Shown here one piece after another: positions 1-10,105 of a DNA stretch of 64,000 bases; position 1 is the stretch's first letter; every line of letters begins with the position of its first letter. Origin of the DNA: an uncultured Prevotella sp. GTDB taxonomy: Bacteria; Bacteroidota; Bacteroidia; Bacteroidales; Bacteroidaceae. The DNA is taken from contig CAJOLE010000017.1 of NCBI GenBank assembly GCA_905235325.1, positions 1-64,000 on the forward strand, read 5' to 3'. A program made the translations under genes and the position numbers. The notes below the pieces were generated by a model. That model searched no databases. It was not told the DNA's origin and saw nothing but the letters and a program-made list of their open reading frames with translations.

Positions 1-34
1 GAGAGGGCAAGCCGTAAACGTCACTACCCATTTT

Positions 35-60
35 AAAGCCGCACTTTGAGTGCGGTTTTA
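35..60 (+). terminator. Probable intrinsic terminator
   Basis: ccgcac-tttga-gtgcgg stem-loop followed by TTTTATTGTT. Confidence 0.55.
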
Positions 61-104
61 TTGTTAATAGGTGCTTGTTATTTGCGGAAGCTGTTCATCA
101 TCAT

Positions 105-697
105 TTACCGGAAACCCTTGCTGCTGGCAATGTTACGTTTGACGGATATCTCTTTATTTCCTGTAAATATCAAGACTTCGATGGCACTGGATGACATCTC
201 GAAATGGTGCTTGATTTCGTCAGTGATGTTGCGGACACCATAGGTACACTTCAGGTTCAGCAGCACACTATTAGTCTGACCAATAGATTCCTTCAGACGG
301 TTTCCTACTGAATTTCTGCCCACGTTTTCAGGTCAAACATCTTGTAAACGCCCTTGCGCTCAAAGATGAAATCTGCCGTCCTGAAGCCCTTGGGATTTGG
401 CAATACAAAGACTCTGTAGCCATGCTCCACTGCCTTACGTGCGGCATCAAGCAGGGGCTGATAGTCTTCCGACTGACTCCCTCCAACAGTATAAATTAGA
501 GGATCATCCTTCAATGGAGAGAATTCATGTCGCTCCGTTATCAGCCTTAACTGACGAACGAAGTCAATGCCCTGCAACTCATGAAGCAGGGCCAGCATTT
601 GTGCTATGTCGTTATTCTCTCCCATACAAGGTGCAAAGGTAGTACTTTTTTCTGAAATGCGAGCAGGCAAAGCACACCGAGAAAGACTACACCACAA
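105..697 (-). pseudogene. CdiA C-terminal tRNase-like domain protein, frameshifted remnant
   Basis: ORF 305..697(-) ends ...FRTADFIFERKGVYKMFDLKTWAEIQ*. The similar-family continuation GRNSVGNRLKESIGQTNSVLLNL... lies in another frame (ORF 105..323). Family assignment is from memory of the motif. Confidence 0.5.
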
Positions 698-759
698 CAG
701 CCCTTTCCTGTGTCGTCTGCAACATCTAAGATGTTCTCAAAAGCATTGCCTTTGTTCGC

Positions 760-1647
760 TTACTTTGGTTCGTTCCCTGTTGACGGGGCGGTTGAGAACA
801 GCAGGGAGGCCCATTCATCGGTTTCTCTCTGTGAGACGAGGGTGAGGCCGAGGGCGGCGGCGCGGTCGGTGAGCAGGGGGATGTCTGCGGTGTAGAATCC
901 GCTGAGGATGAGGTGAGCGCCGGGAGCCATCTTCTGGCGGAACGTGGGCATGTCGGCCAGAAGAATGTTACGGTTGATGTTGGCCATGACGATGTCGAAG
1001 TTTCCCTCCACGTTATTTAATATGTCAGCGTCGCCAAGTAGCGTGGTAATCCCGACATGGTTGATGACGGCGTTGTGGCGGGTGTTGTCGACGCTCCATT
1101 CGTCGATGTCGTAGGCCACACAATCGCGCGCTCCGAGCTTCATGGCCGTGATGCCGAGGATGCCCGTTCCGCTGCCGCAGTCGAGCACTCGCCGCCCTTG
1201 AATGTTTAGCTCAAGCAGTGTTGCGCAGACCATGCGCGTCGTCTCGTGAGTGCCTGTTCCGAAGGCCTGTCGGGCGTCGATTTCAATGTTGAGCGTTGAG
1301 GGTAGGGCGTTGAGAGATGAAGGGGTCGGGAGGTGGCGCCCGTCGTGTATGATGAGGCGGTCGTCGATGACGATGGGGTCGAATCCTTGCTGCTCCCACT
1401 GCTCGTTCCAGTCGCGGTCCTCGGCCTCGCTGACGGTATAGCTGATGCTGACGCCGGGCAGGGGGAACGCCAGGAGCTGACTGTCGAGCAGGCTGCGGTC
1501 GAACAGTGACTGCCGGACGTAGCCTCGCAGGCCGTGGCCGGTTTCCTCAAACGTCTCAAAACCAGCTTCGCCGGCGACGGCTGCCAGGAGGTCGCAGGCG
1601 TCGCTGGTGAGTGGCAAAACGCAGAAATCTACTTCGTAATACTTCAT
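760..1647 (-). CDS. prmA: Ribosomal protein L11 methyltransferase
   Basis: ORF 295 aa; AFGTGTHETTRM, LDCGSGTGILGI and MANINRNIL SAM-MTase motifs. Confidence 0.93.
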   Translation of the reverse strand: MKYYEVDFCVLPLTSDACDLLAAVAGEAGFETFEETGHGLRGYVRQSLFDRSLLDSQLLAFPLPGVSISYTVSEAEDRDWNEQWEQQGFDPIVIDDRLIIHDGRHLPTPSSLNALPSTLNIEIDARQAFGTGTHETTRMVCATLLELNIQGRRVLDCGSGTGILGITAMKLGARDCVAYDIDEWSVDNTRHNAVINHVGITTLLGDADILNNVEGNFDIVMANINRNILLADMPTFRQKMAPGAHLILSGFYTADIPLLTDRAAALGLTLVSQRETDEWASLLFSTAPSTGNEPK

Positions 1648-1778
1648 GAGTTGTTAAAATTTGCCGCAAAATTACAAAAAATAGGGAAAAACCTATCACC
1701 TTTTAGGGTTTTTCCGTATATTTGCAGTGAAATTAGCAGTACTTTTGTACCGTGAAACTTTAAAAACGAAGGAGAAAG

Positions 1779-2798
1779 ATGAAAATGATTAACAAGATTT
1801 TAGTTTTGCTCATTCTTGGAGCTTTGCCTCTGACTATGATGGCACAGGACGACGATATGTACTTCGTCCCGAGCAAGAAGAGTTCAGTGAGTACGGCGAC
1901 GGTTCGCAACAGCGTGCGTCCTGCTCCGACATTCTATTCGGGCAGCAACCGCAACGTAGACGAATACAACCGTCGCGGCGGCAGCTACTATCAGGTGCTG
2001 CCATCCGACTCTGTCGGCAACGACATCATCAGCTTCAACGGTGAGGCGGGCGTCTACCCCGACTCTGCCGCTGCTGCAGATTTCGCGCTGACACGTGAGA
2101 TGAGTCGCTGGGACGGCTACGAGCCCAACTCCTATGCCGAGGGCTATCGTGACGGTCGTCGCGACTCGTGGGATTTCTATGGCTGGCATTCGCCCTGGTT
2201 CTACTCATCGTACTATCCTTGGTATGACAGCTACTGGTACTGGTACGATCCCTGGTTCTATAGCGGCTGGTATGACCCTTGGTTCTACGGTGGCTGGTAT
2301 TATCCCGGGTATTACAGACCTTACTACGGCTATTGGTATGGCAGCTACTATCCGTACTACTATGGCGGCGCAAGCTATCATGACGGCCCTTCCGGAACCC
2401 AGCACCACGGACGCTTCAGCTATGACGGTCCGCGCGGCATCAGTAACGGACACAGGACTTCCTACTCATCGGGCTCGTTTGGCGGGCGCAGCTTAGGCTC
2501 TGCCTCTGCCGGCACAGGCACCTTCGGCGGCTCGCGCAGTTCTTCTGTCGGCACTACCCGTACCACGACTAGTTCGCGGCGCACTTCTACCAACGCATAC
2601 GGCAACTTCGGCGGCTCGCGCTCGACGTCGTCGACGGTAACGTCCTCATCGAGCAGCAGCGGCTCGCGCAGTTATACGCCCTCTGTCAGTAGCAGCTCGA
2701 GCTCGTCCGGTTCGTTCGGCGGTGGCGGCTCCTACGGTGGCAGCCGTTCCTCCGGTGGCGGTGGCGGCAGCCATGGCGGCTTCGGTGGCCGTCGGTAA
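1779..2798 (+). CDS. Secreted Tyr/Trp-rich and Ser/Gly-rich low-complexity protein
   Basis: Signal peptide MKMINKILVLLILGALPLTMMAQ; DPWFYSGWYDPWFYGGWYYPGYYRPYY block then SSSS/GGSR tail. Confidence 0.75.
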   Translation: MKMINKILVLLILGALPLTMMAQDDDMYFVPSKKSSVSTATVRNSVRPAPTFYSGSNRNVDEYNRRGGSYYQVLPSDSVGNDIISFNGEAGVYPDSAAAADFALTREMSRWDGYEPNSYAEGYRDGRRDSWDFYGWHSPWFYSSYYPWYDSYWYWYDPWFYSGWYDPWFYGGWYYPGYYRPYYGYWYGSYYPYYYGGASYHDGPSGTQHHGRFSYDGPRGISNGHRTSYSSGSFGGRSLGSASAGTGTFGGSRSSSVGTTRTTTSSRRTSTNAYGNFGGSRSTSSTVTSSSSSSGSRSYTPSVSSSSSSSGSFGGGGSYGGSRSSGGGGGSHGGFGGRR

Positions 2799-2836
2799 TG
2801 GCTATAATGTTTAACATGATTGAATTTTAGCAGACA

Positions 2837-4399
2837 ATGAAGAAGATATTTATTGCAATCGCAGCCATGACGGCTCTGCCGTCGATGGCTCAGGAAACCT
2901 ACGAGAACATGAAAGTTGCCGTCGAAGACCTGAACGGAACTGCCCGCTACGTGGGTATGGGCGGTGCCTTGGAGGCTCTGGGCGCTGATATATCAACCAT
3001 CTCGACCAACCCTGCGGGCATCGCACTGATGCGCCGCTCGACGGTGGGCTTGTCGTTCGGATTGGTGAGCCAGGAGGATGCCAAGGACTTCTCGACCGGC
3101 AACAAGACGAACATGAGCTTCGACCAGGCTGGCTTCGTATGGTCGGGCTTCGACCGCGACGACGCGTGGCTCAACTTCAGCTTCAACTACCACAAGAGCC
3201 GCAACTTCGATTTCATACTGTCGGCTGCCGACAGGCTGAACGGGGCTTCGCAGAACAAGCTGACATACGCCAAGGCCAAGAACGGACTGCTCTATGAAGT
3301 CGGAAATAGCGGCAGGCCCTACTTCGATCGCAGCTATGTCTCGTGCAACCAGTTGGACGACATCTACGCCCGCAACCTGAACTACGATACGGATCTGAAT
3401 ACGTGGTTCTACAATGATGCACAGGACTACACTCTGGGCCGTTCGCACACGGGCTACATCGGCGAGTACGACCTCAACCTCAGCGGAGCCGTCAGCAGCA
3501 AGGTTTTTCTGGGACTGACCGTCGGCATCCACGACGTCCACTACAAGCACTACGGCGAGTACCAGGAGACGCTCCTCGCCTCAGACGAGGCAGGCCAGTA
3601 CACCTTCCCCCTGATGGTGCAGGACGACCGCACCATCAAGGGCACGGGTTACGACGTGAAGGCCGGCATCATTGTCCGCCCGATTGACGACTCCGGCTTC
3701 CGCTTCGGTGCCTACGTCCACACGCCGACCTGGTACAGCCTGACCACCCGCAACAGCACCGTGATGACCGACGGAAGGACGACGGTACCCGCAGGCGAGG
3801 GTTACGACTTCAAGCTCTACACCCCGTGGCGCTTCGGACTGAGCCTGGGCCACACCATCGGCACCATGCTGGCATTGGGAGCCACCTACGAGTACACCGA
3901 CTACGGCTCATTGGACACCCGCTATATCACCGACTCCTACTACGACTGGTATGGCGACTACCACGACCGCAGCTCGAGCGACGACATCATGAACCGCCAC
4001 ACCGAGCAGACGCTGAAGGGCGTATCGACGCTGAAGCTCGGCGCTGAGCTGAAGCCCTCGCCCGAGATGGCCTTCCGCCTGGGCTACAACTACGTGTCGC
4101 CGGCCTACAGCAAGGACGGTTTCAAGAACGGCTCGCTTGCCACCGACGGCTCCTACTACAGCACGGCCACCGACTATACCAACTGGGACGCCACCCACCG
4201 CATTACCTGCGGCTTCGGCTACACCATCGACAACGTCAACCTGTCGCTCGCTTACCAGTACCAGACGACGAAGGGCGACTTCTATCCCTTCATGAACTAC
4301 GTCGATAACGACACGCCCGACGACGACAATCTCTGCGATGCCGTCAAGGTGAACAACAAGCGTCACCAGCTAATCTTCTCTCTCGCCTATTCGTTTTAA
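2837..4399 (+). CDS. Outer membrane protein, OmpP1/FadL-like beta-barrel
   Basis: Signal peptide; ARYVGMGGALEALGADISTISTNPAGIAL N-terminus typical of this family; C-terminal aromatic (LAYSF). Confidence 0.75.
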   Translation: MKKIFIAIAAMTALPSMAQETYENMKVAVEDLNGTARYVGMGGALEALGADISTISTNPAGIALMRRSTVGLSFGLVSQEDAKDFSTGNKTNMSFDQAGFVWSGFDRDDAWLNFSFNYHKSRNFDFILSAADRLNGASQNKLTYAKAKNGLLYEVGNSGRPYFDRSYVSCNQLDDIYARNLNYDTDLNTWFYNDAQDYTLGRSHTGYIGEYDLNLSGAVSSKVFLGLTVGIHDVHYKHYGEYQETLLASDEAGQYTFPLMVQDDRTIKGTGYDVKAGIIVRPIDDSGFRFGAYVHTPTWYSLTTRNSTVMTDGRTTVPAGEGYDFKLYTPWRFGLSLGHTIGTMLALGATYEYTDYGSLDTRYITDSYYDWYGDYHDRSSSDDIMNRHTEQTLKGVSTLKLGAELKPSPEMAFRLGYNYVSPAYSKDGFKNGSLATDGSYYSTATDYTNWDATHRITCGFGYTIDNVNLSLAYQYQTTKGDFYPFMNYVDNDTPDDDNLCDAVKVNNKRHQLIFSLAYSF

Positions 4400-4422
4400 G
4401 AAGTAGGTGAAAATGTGAATTG

Positions 4423-4782
4423 AGGGTGACACGGTGTCACGCCATTCAATAACCCACTGGTTAACAGACTGTTGCACCCTGTGCCACCCTCCGAAAAGGG
4501 TGACACAGGGTGACACGAGGGTGACACGCCCGGCTGCGGCTTTCCGCTGTTCTCTCGTCCGCGTTTTGCACCACAAATTCACCGGATACCCGACACGGCC
4601 CAAATTCTCTCGAGAATCTGAACCAAAGGCAGCGGGACACTGGCGGTCGGAAGCCGGTGGCGCGTAAGTTCTCTCGAGAATCCGGCGGGGCAGTGTGTCA
4701 CCCTCGTGTCACCCGTGACACCCTCCCAAACAGGGTGTACGCCCTTTGTTCATCGGCGTTGTGTCACCCTGACACCCTGGAA
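4423..4782. repeat. ~350-bp structured dispersed repeat, copy A
   Basis: GTGTCACCC/GGGTGACAC arrays, two TTCTCTCGAGAA hairpins; homologous to the reverse complement of 47182..47516. Confidence 0.85.
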
Positions 4783-4784
4783 CG

Positions 4785-4830
4785 CCCCCTTCCAACCTCC
4801 CCCGAGGAGGAGGCTACCAGCGCGGAGAAA
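4785..4830. repeat. Single arm of the palindromic element (TCCAACCTCCCCC subtype)
   Basis: CCCCCTTCCAACCTCCCCCGAGGAGGAGGCTACCAGCGCGGAGAAA matches the left half of 47531..47604. Confidence 0.65.
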
Positions 4831-4970
4831 GTGAAAAGTGGGAAGAATTCTTCCCCGTTTAGACGTTGTATAAACTGAAAATAAATCCCGCGAAAAACTT
4901 GCGGGATTAGTTTTTTCTACGTATCTTTGCGCAAACATTTTTATTAACTGAACAAATACAAGAAAAAGCT

Positions 4971-5528
4971 ATGAAGAAAAAGTTTATCTGCGCCGTTTGT
5001 GGATATATCTACGAAGGCGACGCTGCCCCCGAGAAGTGCCCCATCTGTAAGGCTCCGGCCTCGAAGTTCTCTGAACTGAAGGACGATGCCGACATGACCT
5101 ACGCCACGGTTCACAAGATTGGCGACGGCAAGCCCGAGGGCGTCAGCGAGGAGATGATTCAGGACCTGCGCAACCACTTCAACGGTGAGTGCGGCGAGGT
5201 GGGTATGTATCTGGCCATGGCCCGTCAGGCCGACCGCGAGGGCTATCCCGAGATTGCCGAGGCCTTCAAGCGCTACGCCTTCGAGGAGGCCGACCACGCC
5301 AGCCGCTTTGCCGAGCTGCTCGGTGAGTGCGTGTGGGACACGAAGACCAACCTGGAGAAGCGCGCTGCCGCCGAGGCCGGAGCCTGCGAAGACAAGTTCC
5401 GCATTGCTAAGAACGCCAAGGCAGCCGGCTTCGATGCCATCCACGACACGGTTCACGAGATGGCGAAGGACGAGGCTCGCCACGGTGCCGGCTTCGCCGG
5501 GCTGCTGAAGCGCTATTTCGGCAAGTAA
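4971..5528 (+). CDS. rbr: Rubrerythrin family protein (N-terminal rubredoxin-like domain)
   Basis: [23 protein letters not shown] rubredoxin motif plus ferritin-like E/H motifs. Confidence 0.88.
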   Translation: MKKKFICAVCGYIYEGDAAPEKCPICKAPASKFSELKDDADMTYATVHKIGDGKPEGVSEEMIQDLRNHFNGECGEVGMYLAMARQADREGYPEIAEAFKRYAFEEADHASRFAELLGECVWDTKTNLEKRAAAEAGACEDKFRIAKNAKAAGFDAIHDTVHEMAKDEARHGAGFAGLLKRYFGK

Positions 5529-6058
5529 TGACTGCTGATGAAGCGGCCTAAGGCGTTGTCGCTGTTTCTGAGGGCTGCTTCGCTGATACGCCGTGTCAGA
5601 GTGGTGTAGAGCCGCTCTGATACGGCGTAAGTCTTTTGCGGACTGATGCTGTCGGCAGCAAACAGCGTGCGGATGTGGCCGTCGTACTTGGCAACCGTGT
5701 CGTTCAATGCCTGCCATTCGTTGTTGACCCTGGTTCCCGATACGCGCGAACCGCCCATTTCGGGCGACAGTTCCACGTAGGCATTGCCCGGGCAGGCGAA
5801 GAAGTAGAGGGCGGGGTCGGTCGTTCCGGCGGGAATGAGGCAGAGCAGGCGGTCGTCGGCGAGAGCATCGTAGGCAAAACGTCCTTTGCTCACTGTCATG
5901 GAGTCGAGCACGCGGTGGGTGCCGTCGGCCTCGGCGAGATAGAGCACGGTGCCGTCGGCGAAGTCGTGCGCTTCACCTTTTATATAATATGTATCGGACT
6001 GGCAGGCGGCAAATAATGTTGCCGCCAAAGCCAGTCCGATGAACTTTCTGCCCTTCAC
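5513..6058 (-). CDS. DUF4369-like lipoprotein
   Basis: Lipobox [30 protein letters not shown] pattern. Confidence 0.65.
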   Translation of the reverse strand: MKGRKFIGLALAATLFAACQSDTYYIKGEAHDFADGTVLYLAEADGTHRVLDSMTVSKGRFAYDALADDRLLCLIPAGTTDPALYFFACPGNAYVELSPEMGGSRVSGTRVNNEWQALNDTVAKYDGHIRTLFAADSISPQKTYAVSERLYTTLTRRISEAALRNSDNALGRFISSHYLPK

Positions 6059-6066
6059 TCCTTACG

Positions 6067-7005
6067 TCAGACGATGTAGAGGTCGCTGATGCTCTTGTTG
6101 TCGATGACGCGGCGGATGGCCTCGGCAAACATATCGGCCACGGAGAGCTGCTTCACCTTCGCACAGCGCTGGGTGTAGGGAATGGAATCGGTGAAGACGA
6201 TTTCCTCGAGGGCCGACTCCTGCACGCGGTCGCTGGCCGGGCCGCTCATGACGCAGTGGGAGGCGCAGGCGCGCACCGTCTTGGCTCCCGCCTCCTTCAT
6301 CAGGTCGGCTGCCTTGGTGATGGTGCCGGCGGTGTCGACCATGTCGTCGATGACGACCACGTTCTTGCCCTCGACGTCGCCGATGATCTGCATCGAGGCC
6401 ACGACGTTGGCGCGGGCGCGCGTCTTGTTGCACAGCACGAGCGGGCATCCGAAGAACTTGGCGTAGGTGTTGGCGCGCTTCGAGCCGCCCACGTCGGGCG
6501 ACGCGATGACCATGTCGTCGAGGTTGAGGCTCTTCAGGTAGGGCATGATGACTCCCGAGGCGTAGAGATGGTCGACGGGAACGTCGAAGAATCCCTGGAT
6601 CTGGTCGGCGTGCAGGTCCATCGTGATGACGCGGTTGACGCCGGCGACGCTGAGCAGGTCGGCCACCAGCTTGGCGCCGATTGATACGCGCGGCTTGTCC
6701 TTTCGGTCCTGACGTGCCCATCCGAAGTAGGGGATGACGGCGTTGATGGTACGTGCCGATGCGCGCTTGGCGGCATCAATCATGAGGAGCAGTTCCATCA
6801 GGTTGTCGCTGTTTGGGAAGGTGCTCTGTACCAGGAAGATGTCACGTCCGCGGATGGACTCTTCGTAGCTGACGGCAAATTCTCCGTCGGAGAACTTGGT
6901 GATTTGCAATTGTCCTAAGGGGCAACCTAAGCTTTGGCAGATTTTCTCTGCCAGATACCTCGTGGCTGTACCCGAGAAGACCATGTAGCTGTTTTCCATA
7001 TTCAT
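6067..7005 (-). CDS. prs: Ribose-phosphate pyrophosphokinase
   Basis: KFSDGEFAVSYEESIRGRDIFLVQST, VVIDDMVDTAGTITKAA PRPP motif. Confidence 0.95.
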   Translation of the reverse strand: MNMENSYMVFSGTATRYLAEKICQSLGCPLGQLQITKFSDGEFAVSYEESIRGRDIFLVQSTFPNSDNLMELLLMIDAAKRASARTINAVIPYFGWARQDRKDKPRVSIGAKLVADLLSVAGVNRVITMDLHADQIQGFFDVPVDHLYASGVIMPYLKSLNLDDMVIASPDVGGSKRANTYAKFFGCPLVLCNKTRARANVVASMQIIGDVEGKNVVVIDDMVDTAGTITKAADLMKEAGAKTVRACASHCVMSGPASDRVQESALEEIVFTDSIPYTQRCAKVKQLSVADMFAEAIRRVIDNKSISDLYIV

Positions 7006-7020
7006 ATTGTGTATGTGTCT

Positions 7021-7629
7021 TTAGCTTACTGCTTTTCGTAGTTTCTCAAAGTGGCTGATGAGCTCCTTGTAGTCGAGCCCGCCGAGAATGTCGAAGCGGT
7101 TCCAGAGGTCGCCGCAGATGACGACTCCGCCAAAGCCCAGCTCCTTGGCCAGGCTGATGTTGCCGAGGTTCATGCCGCCCATGGCGTAGACGCGCTTGTC
7201 GATGAGTCCGCGCCGTGATGCCTCTTTCAGTTGGTCCATCGTGAGCGTCGATTTGTCGGCGGGGTTGCTCTGGCTGTCGAACAGGGTCTTGAGGAAGACG
7301 TAGTTGGCGCATTTCTTGATGTCCTTCAGGTCGTCGATGCTCTTGCAGGTGCGGCTGATGTTGCCTCTGTAGTTGATGGGCGGCGTTGTCTGTGCGTCGC
7401 TGATGTGTATGCCTTTCAGGCTGAATTCCTCTTTCAGGTAGAAGTGGTCGTGAACGGTGATGCGTCCGTAATAGCTGTCAGGGAGCAGCGTCAGCAGCCG
7501 TTCAGAAAAAACGGGCTCCGACCCCGGCTTGTATAGGTGCAGGTTGTCGAGCCCAGCTTCAAAGAGCGTGGTCAGTATCTTGTCCTCTTCCACGAAGAAC
7601 GTGGATTTAGTCATGATGATGAGCTTCAT
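7021..7629 (-). CDS. Thiamine phosphate synthase-like (TenI/ThiE) protein
   Basis: LHLYKP, IHISD, YAMGGMNLGNI, GFGGVVICGDLW motifs. Confidence 0.7.
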   Translation of the reverse strand: MKLIIMTKSTFFVEEDKILTTLFEAGLDNLHLYKPGSEPVFSERLLTLLPDSYYGRITVHDHFYLKEEFSLKGIHISDAQTTPPINYRGNISRTCKSIDDLKDIKKCANYVFLKTLFDSQSNPADKSTLTMDQLKEASRRGLIDKRVYAMGGMNLGNISLAKELGFGGVVICGDLWNRFDILGGLDYKELISHFEKLRKAVS

Positions 7630-7651
7630 GCGCTAATTTGTTTTCCAACTG

Positions 7652-7683
7652 CAAAGGTAGGCATTTTTTGGATAATCAGCAAA
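7652..7683 (-). promoter_or_regulatory. Bacteroidales-type promoter upstream of the thiE-like gene
   Basis: Minus strand TTTG-N20-TACCTTTG. Confidence 0.5.
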
Positions 7684-7704
7684 TAAAAGCCTGCCATTTT
7701 TGTC

Positions 7705-9897
7705 TTAATTGAAGAAATTCCATGATACGCCGATGTGCATCACCATGTTGTTCATGGGGTAGTGTGGCGTCAGGAACTGCTGCTTGTTGCCAAGGTTGCC
7801 TACCACGTTGTTCCACATGACGAAGAAGCGTGCGCGCTTCAGGTGAAGGTTGGCGTAGATGTTGACGAAGGGGTAGTTGCCTAATGTCTTGCGGCTGTCG
7901 GGGTTCTCCTGGATGGCAAACTGGTTGATCTGCGGACAGAAGTCGGGTGCCTCGTATTCGGTGAAGAACGTGGCGTTGCCGCCCAGCTCCACTGACAGCA
8001 CCTTGGCAATCTTGAAGTCCAGGTAGAGGTTTGAGAAGATGTTGAGTGCCGGCACGGGCAGCACCTCCTTGTCGGAGCTGTTCTGATAGGTGATGATGTT
8101 CTCCCAGTTGAGGATGCCCAGTCTCAGTCGCTGCTGCAGCTGGGCCGTCAAGATGTTGATGTTGCCGCTGTGCTGTGTGACGTTGGCCGTGAGGTATTTG
8201 CGTGTCTCGTTCTCTTCGTCGATGAGGTAGCTCATGCCGAAGTATGTGTAGTTCTGTATCTCTTCGACCGCCACGCGCAGAGCGGTCTTCGTCTTGCGGT
8301 AGCTGAAGATGCCCTCGATGCGTGTGCGGGTCTCCTTCGACATATCGCCGTTGTCCCACCAGAAGTGCTTGGAGTGGTACTTCCGCTGGTAGAAGGTGGG
8401 GTTGAGGCGGTAGAAGTTGGCGTGGGCGGCAAGTGTGATCGTGTCGCCGAAGAGCCGGAAGTTCAGGTCGGTGTTGAAGTCGAGCTTCATTTGTCCGGCA
8501 TCCTCGCCGATCATCCACAGTTCGCCCGTGGCGTTGTAGTGCAGCGTATGCCCCTGGCTCTTGATGATCTGTCCGCCGATGCTCACGTTGTTCTCGCGTA
8601 TCTTCTTCATGACGGGCAGGCCCTCTATCGAGTTGTCCATCTCGAAAGTCCTGTACTCGTGGGTGGCGAATATCTTCAGTCCGGCTTTGGCCCATTTGTT
8701 GAAGCCCTCGAGCAGTGCCAGAGCAAGCGTGTTCTTTATCTGCAGGTGCTTCGTCTCGTCGAAGAGTGAATCCTGGCTGCCCGACTTGTCTCTTAGGAAA
8801 TAGGTGTTGGCATAGAAGTCGTTCTGTGCCCCGTAAGCCTGGTAGATACGGTCGTGGTTGTTCAGCTCCAGCGTGTGGATGATGCTTGTCACGGGCACGA
8901 AGTCCGTCTTCATCATGGAGTCCTCGGGCACTTCAGGCTCTTTTTCCAAGACGTCGATTGAGAGCTGCAGGCTGTCGGCGTTCAGCTTCGCCTCCTTTTC
9001 CTCCTTTTCCTTCTTCGACTCCATGGCAAACTTTTTCGCCTTGATTTCGGCATCGGTCATCTTCGTCTTGTGGTAGAAGCCGATGCAGTAGCGGTGGCTC
9101 AGGAATAAGTGCTGGTGGTCGTTGCGGTTCCAGTTCTGCCAGAAGACGGTGGGAATCTCGTTCTCGAGGTAGCTCTCCTCGAACGATTCGGGGTGGGTGA
9201 TGTAGTTGTCGTTGGTGATACCGCCGTTCTCGGAGGTCTTCTCGTGGTAGAGCGAGCCCATGACGTGGGCCTTGTAGTGGTCGCCGAGGTAAGAAGCGTA
9301 GAGCGTCGTGCCGAAGTGCGACGTGGCCTGGTCGCTGAAGTAGCCTCTGGCGTAAGCGTAGTCGATGTCGAATCCCATACCTGTTTGCTTGTTGGCATTG
9401 ACGGCAAACTTTGCTCGCAGGTGGTCCTCGCCGTTCGTCTTGTCGCCGCAGTTGTCGTATGACAGGTTGGTGATGGGCGACAGCGTGTTGGTGTAGTGCA
9501 GCTTGTCGGGGGCGTTGACGAAGAAGTCGTATGGTTCGGTGAAGATGAACTGCTCGCCCACGGTGCGGTCGGCGACGATGCGGTTCAGGCGTGCCGTATA
9601 GTTATTGCCCAGCGTGTTGAAGTCGCCGAACTTGCCCGTGGTCAGCGTCGTGTTCGGATAGAGGTGGGGTAGGGTGTCGACCTCGGCTGGCCTGACGTCG
9701 CCGAACTTGCGGTCGACGGTCCAGACATAGATGCCCTTCGGCACCTCCTTGTTCTGCCGCGTCGAGTCGTTGTCGTGCGGGTTGAAGTTTCGGCTTCTGT
9801 CCCATTCTGCAATGTAGCCCTCATCGTCAATAATTTCCTGAGCGACGGCAGGTGTCAGTCCTACCAGCAGAAGCAGGGTAAGCAGGTATTTCCTCAT
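7705..9897 (-). CDS. Putative porin (Bacteroidetes outer-membrane beta-barrel)
   Basis: Signal peptide MRKYLLTLLLLVGLTPAVAQ; long beta-rich protein with terminal aromatic (WNFFN). Confidence 0.7.
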   Translation of the reverse strand: MRKYLLTLLLLVGLTPAVAQEIIDDEGYIAEWDRSRNFNPHDNDSTRQNKEVPKGIYVWTVDRKFGDVRPAEVDTLPHLYPNTTLTTGKFGDFNTLGNNYTARLNRIVADRTVGEQFIFTEPYDFFVNAPDKLHYTNTLSPITNLSYDNCGDKTNGEDHLRAKFAVNANKQTGMGFDIDYAYARGYFSDQATSHFGTTLYASYLGDHYKAHVMGSLYHEKTSENGGITNDNYITHPESFEESYLENEIPTVFWQNWNRNDHQHLFLSHRYCIGFYHKTKMTDAEIKAKKFAMESKKEKEEKEAKLNADSLQLSIDVLEKEPEVPEDSMMKTDFVPVTSIIHTLELNNHDRIYQAYGAQNDFYANTYFLRDKSGSQDSLFDETKHLQIKNTLALALLEGFNKWAKAGLKIFATHEYRTFEMDNSIEGLPVMKKIRENNVSIGGQIIKSQGHTLHYNATGELWMIGEDAGQMKLDFNTDLNFRLFGDTITLAAHANFYRLNPTFYQRKYHSKHFWWDNGDMSKETRTRIEGIFSYRKTKTALRVAVEEIQNYTYFGMSYLIDEENETRKYLTANVTQHSGNINILTAQLQQRLRLGILNWENIITYQNSSDKEVLPVPALNIFSNLYLDFKIAKVLSVELGGNATFFTEYEAPDFCPQINQFAIQENPDSRKTLGNYPFVNIYANLHLKRARFFVMWNNVVGNLGNKQQFLTPHYPMNNMVMHIGVSWNFFN

Positions 9898-9898
9898 A

Positions 9899-10105
9899 CT
9901 ATAGCTTTGCTATTCTCAATGTCAGTTCCACAAACTTCAGCACGCCTGCGCCTATCATGATGTAGATGGCCGTGTCGTGGTCGCGCCACGTGAACCAGGC
10001 CATGCCGACAATAGCACCAAGGATGAACAGCACGTTCAGCCACTGGCGCAGGCGGCGCGTGCGGCCTTTGTCCTCGAAGGGCTCCAGGTTGTGGTACCTA
10101 CTCAT
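9899..10105 (-). CDS. Small membrane protein
   Basis: 68 aa with two predicted TM segments; overlaps the upstream gene by 4 nt. Confidence 0.55.
   Translation of the reverse strand: MSRYHNLEPFEDKGRTRRLRQWLNVLFILGAIVGMAWFTWRDHDTAIYIMIGAGVLKFVELTLRIAKL

Noticed and set aside
4434-4878. Small ORFs within repeat copy A (e.g. MSRHSITHWLTDCCTLCHPPKRVTQGDTRVTRPA...)
   Set aside because: They arise from the GTGTCACCC repeats; similar translations in copy B are explained by DNA homology rather than protein conservation.
5513-5528. 16-nt tail overlap of rbr and the DUF4369-like gene as a regulatory antisense overlap
   Set aside because: Short convergent overlaps are common and there is no further evidence of regulation.
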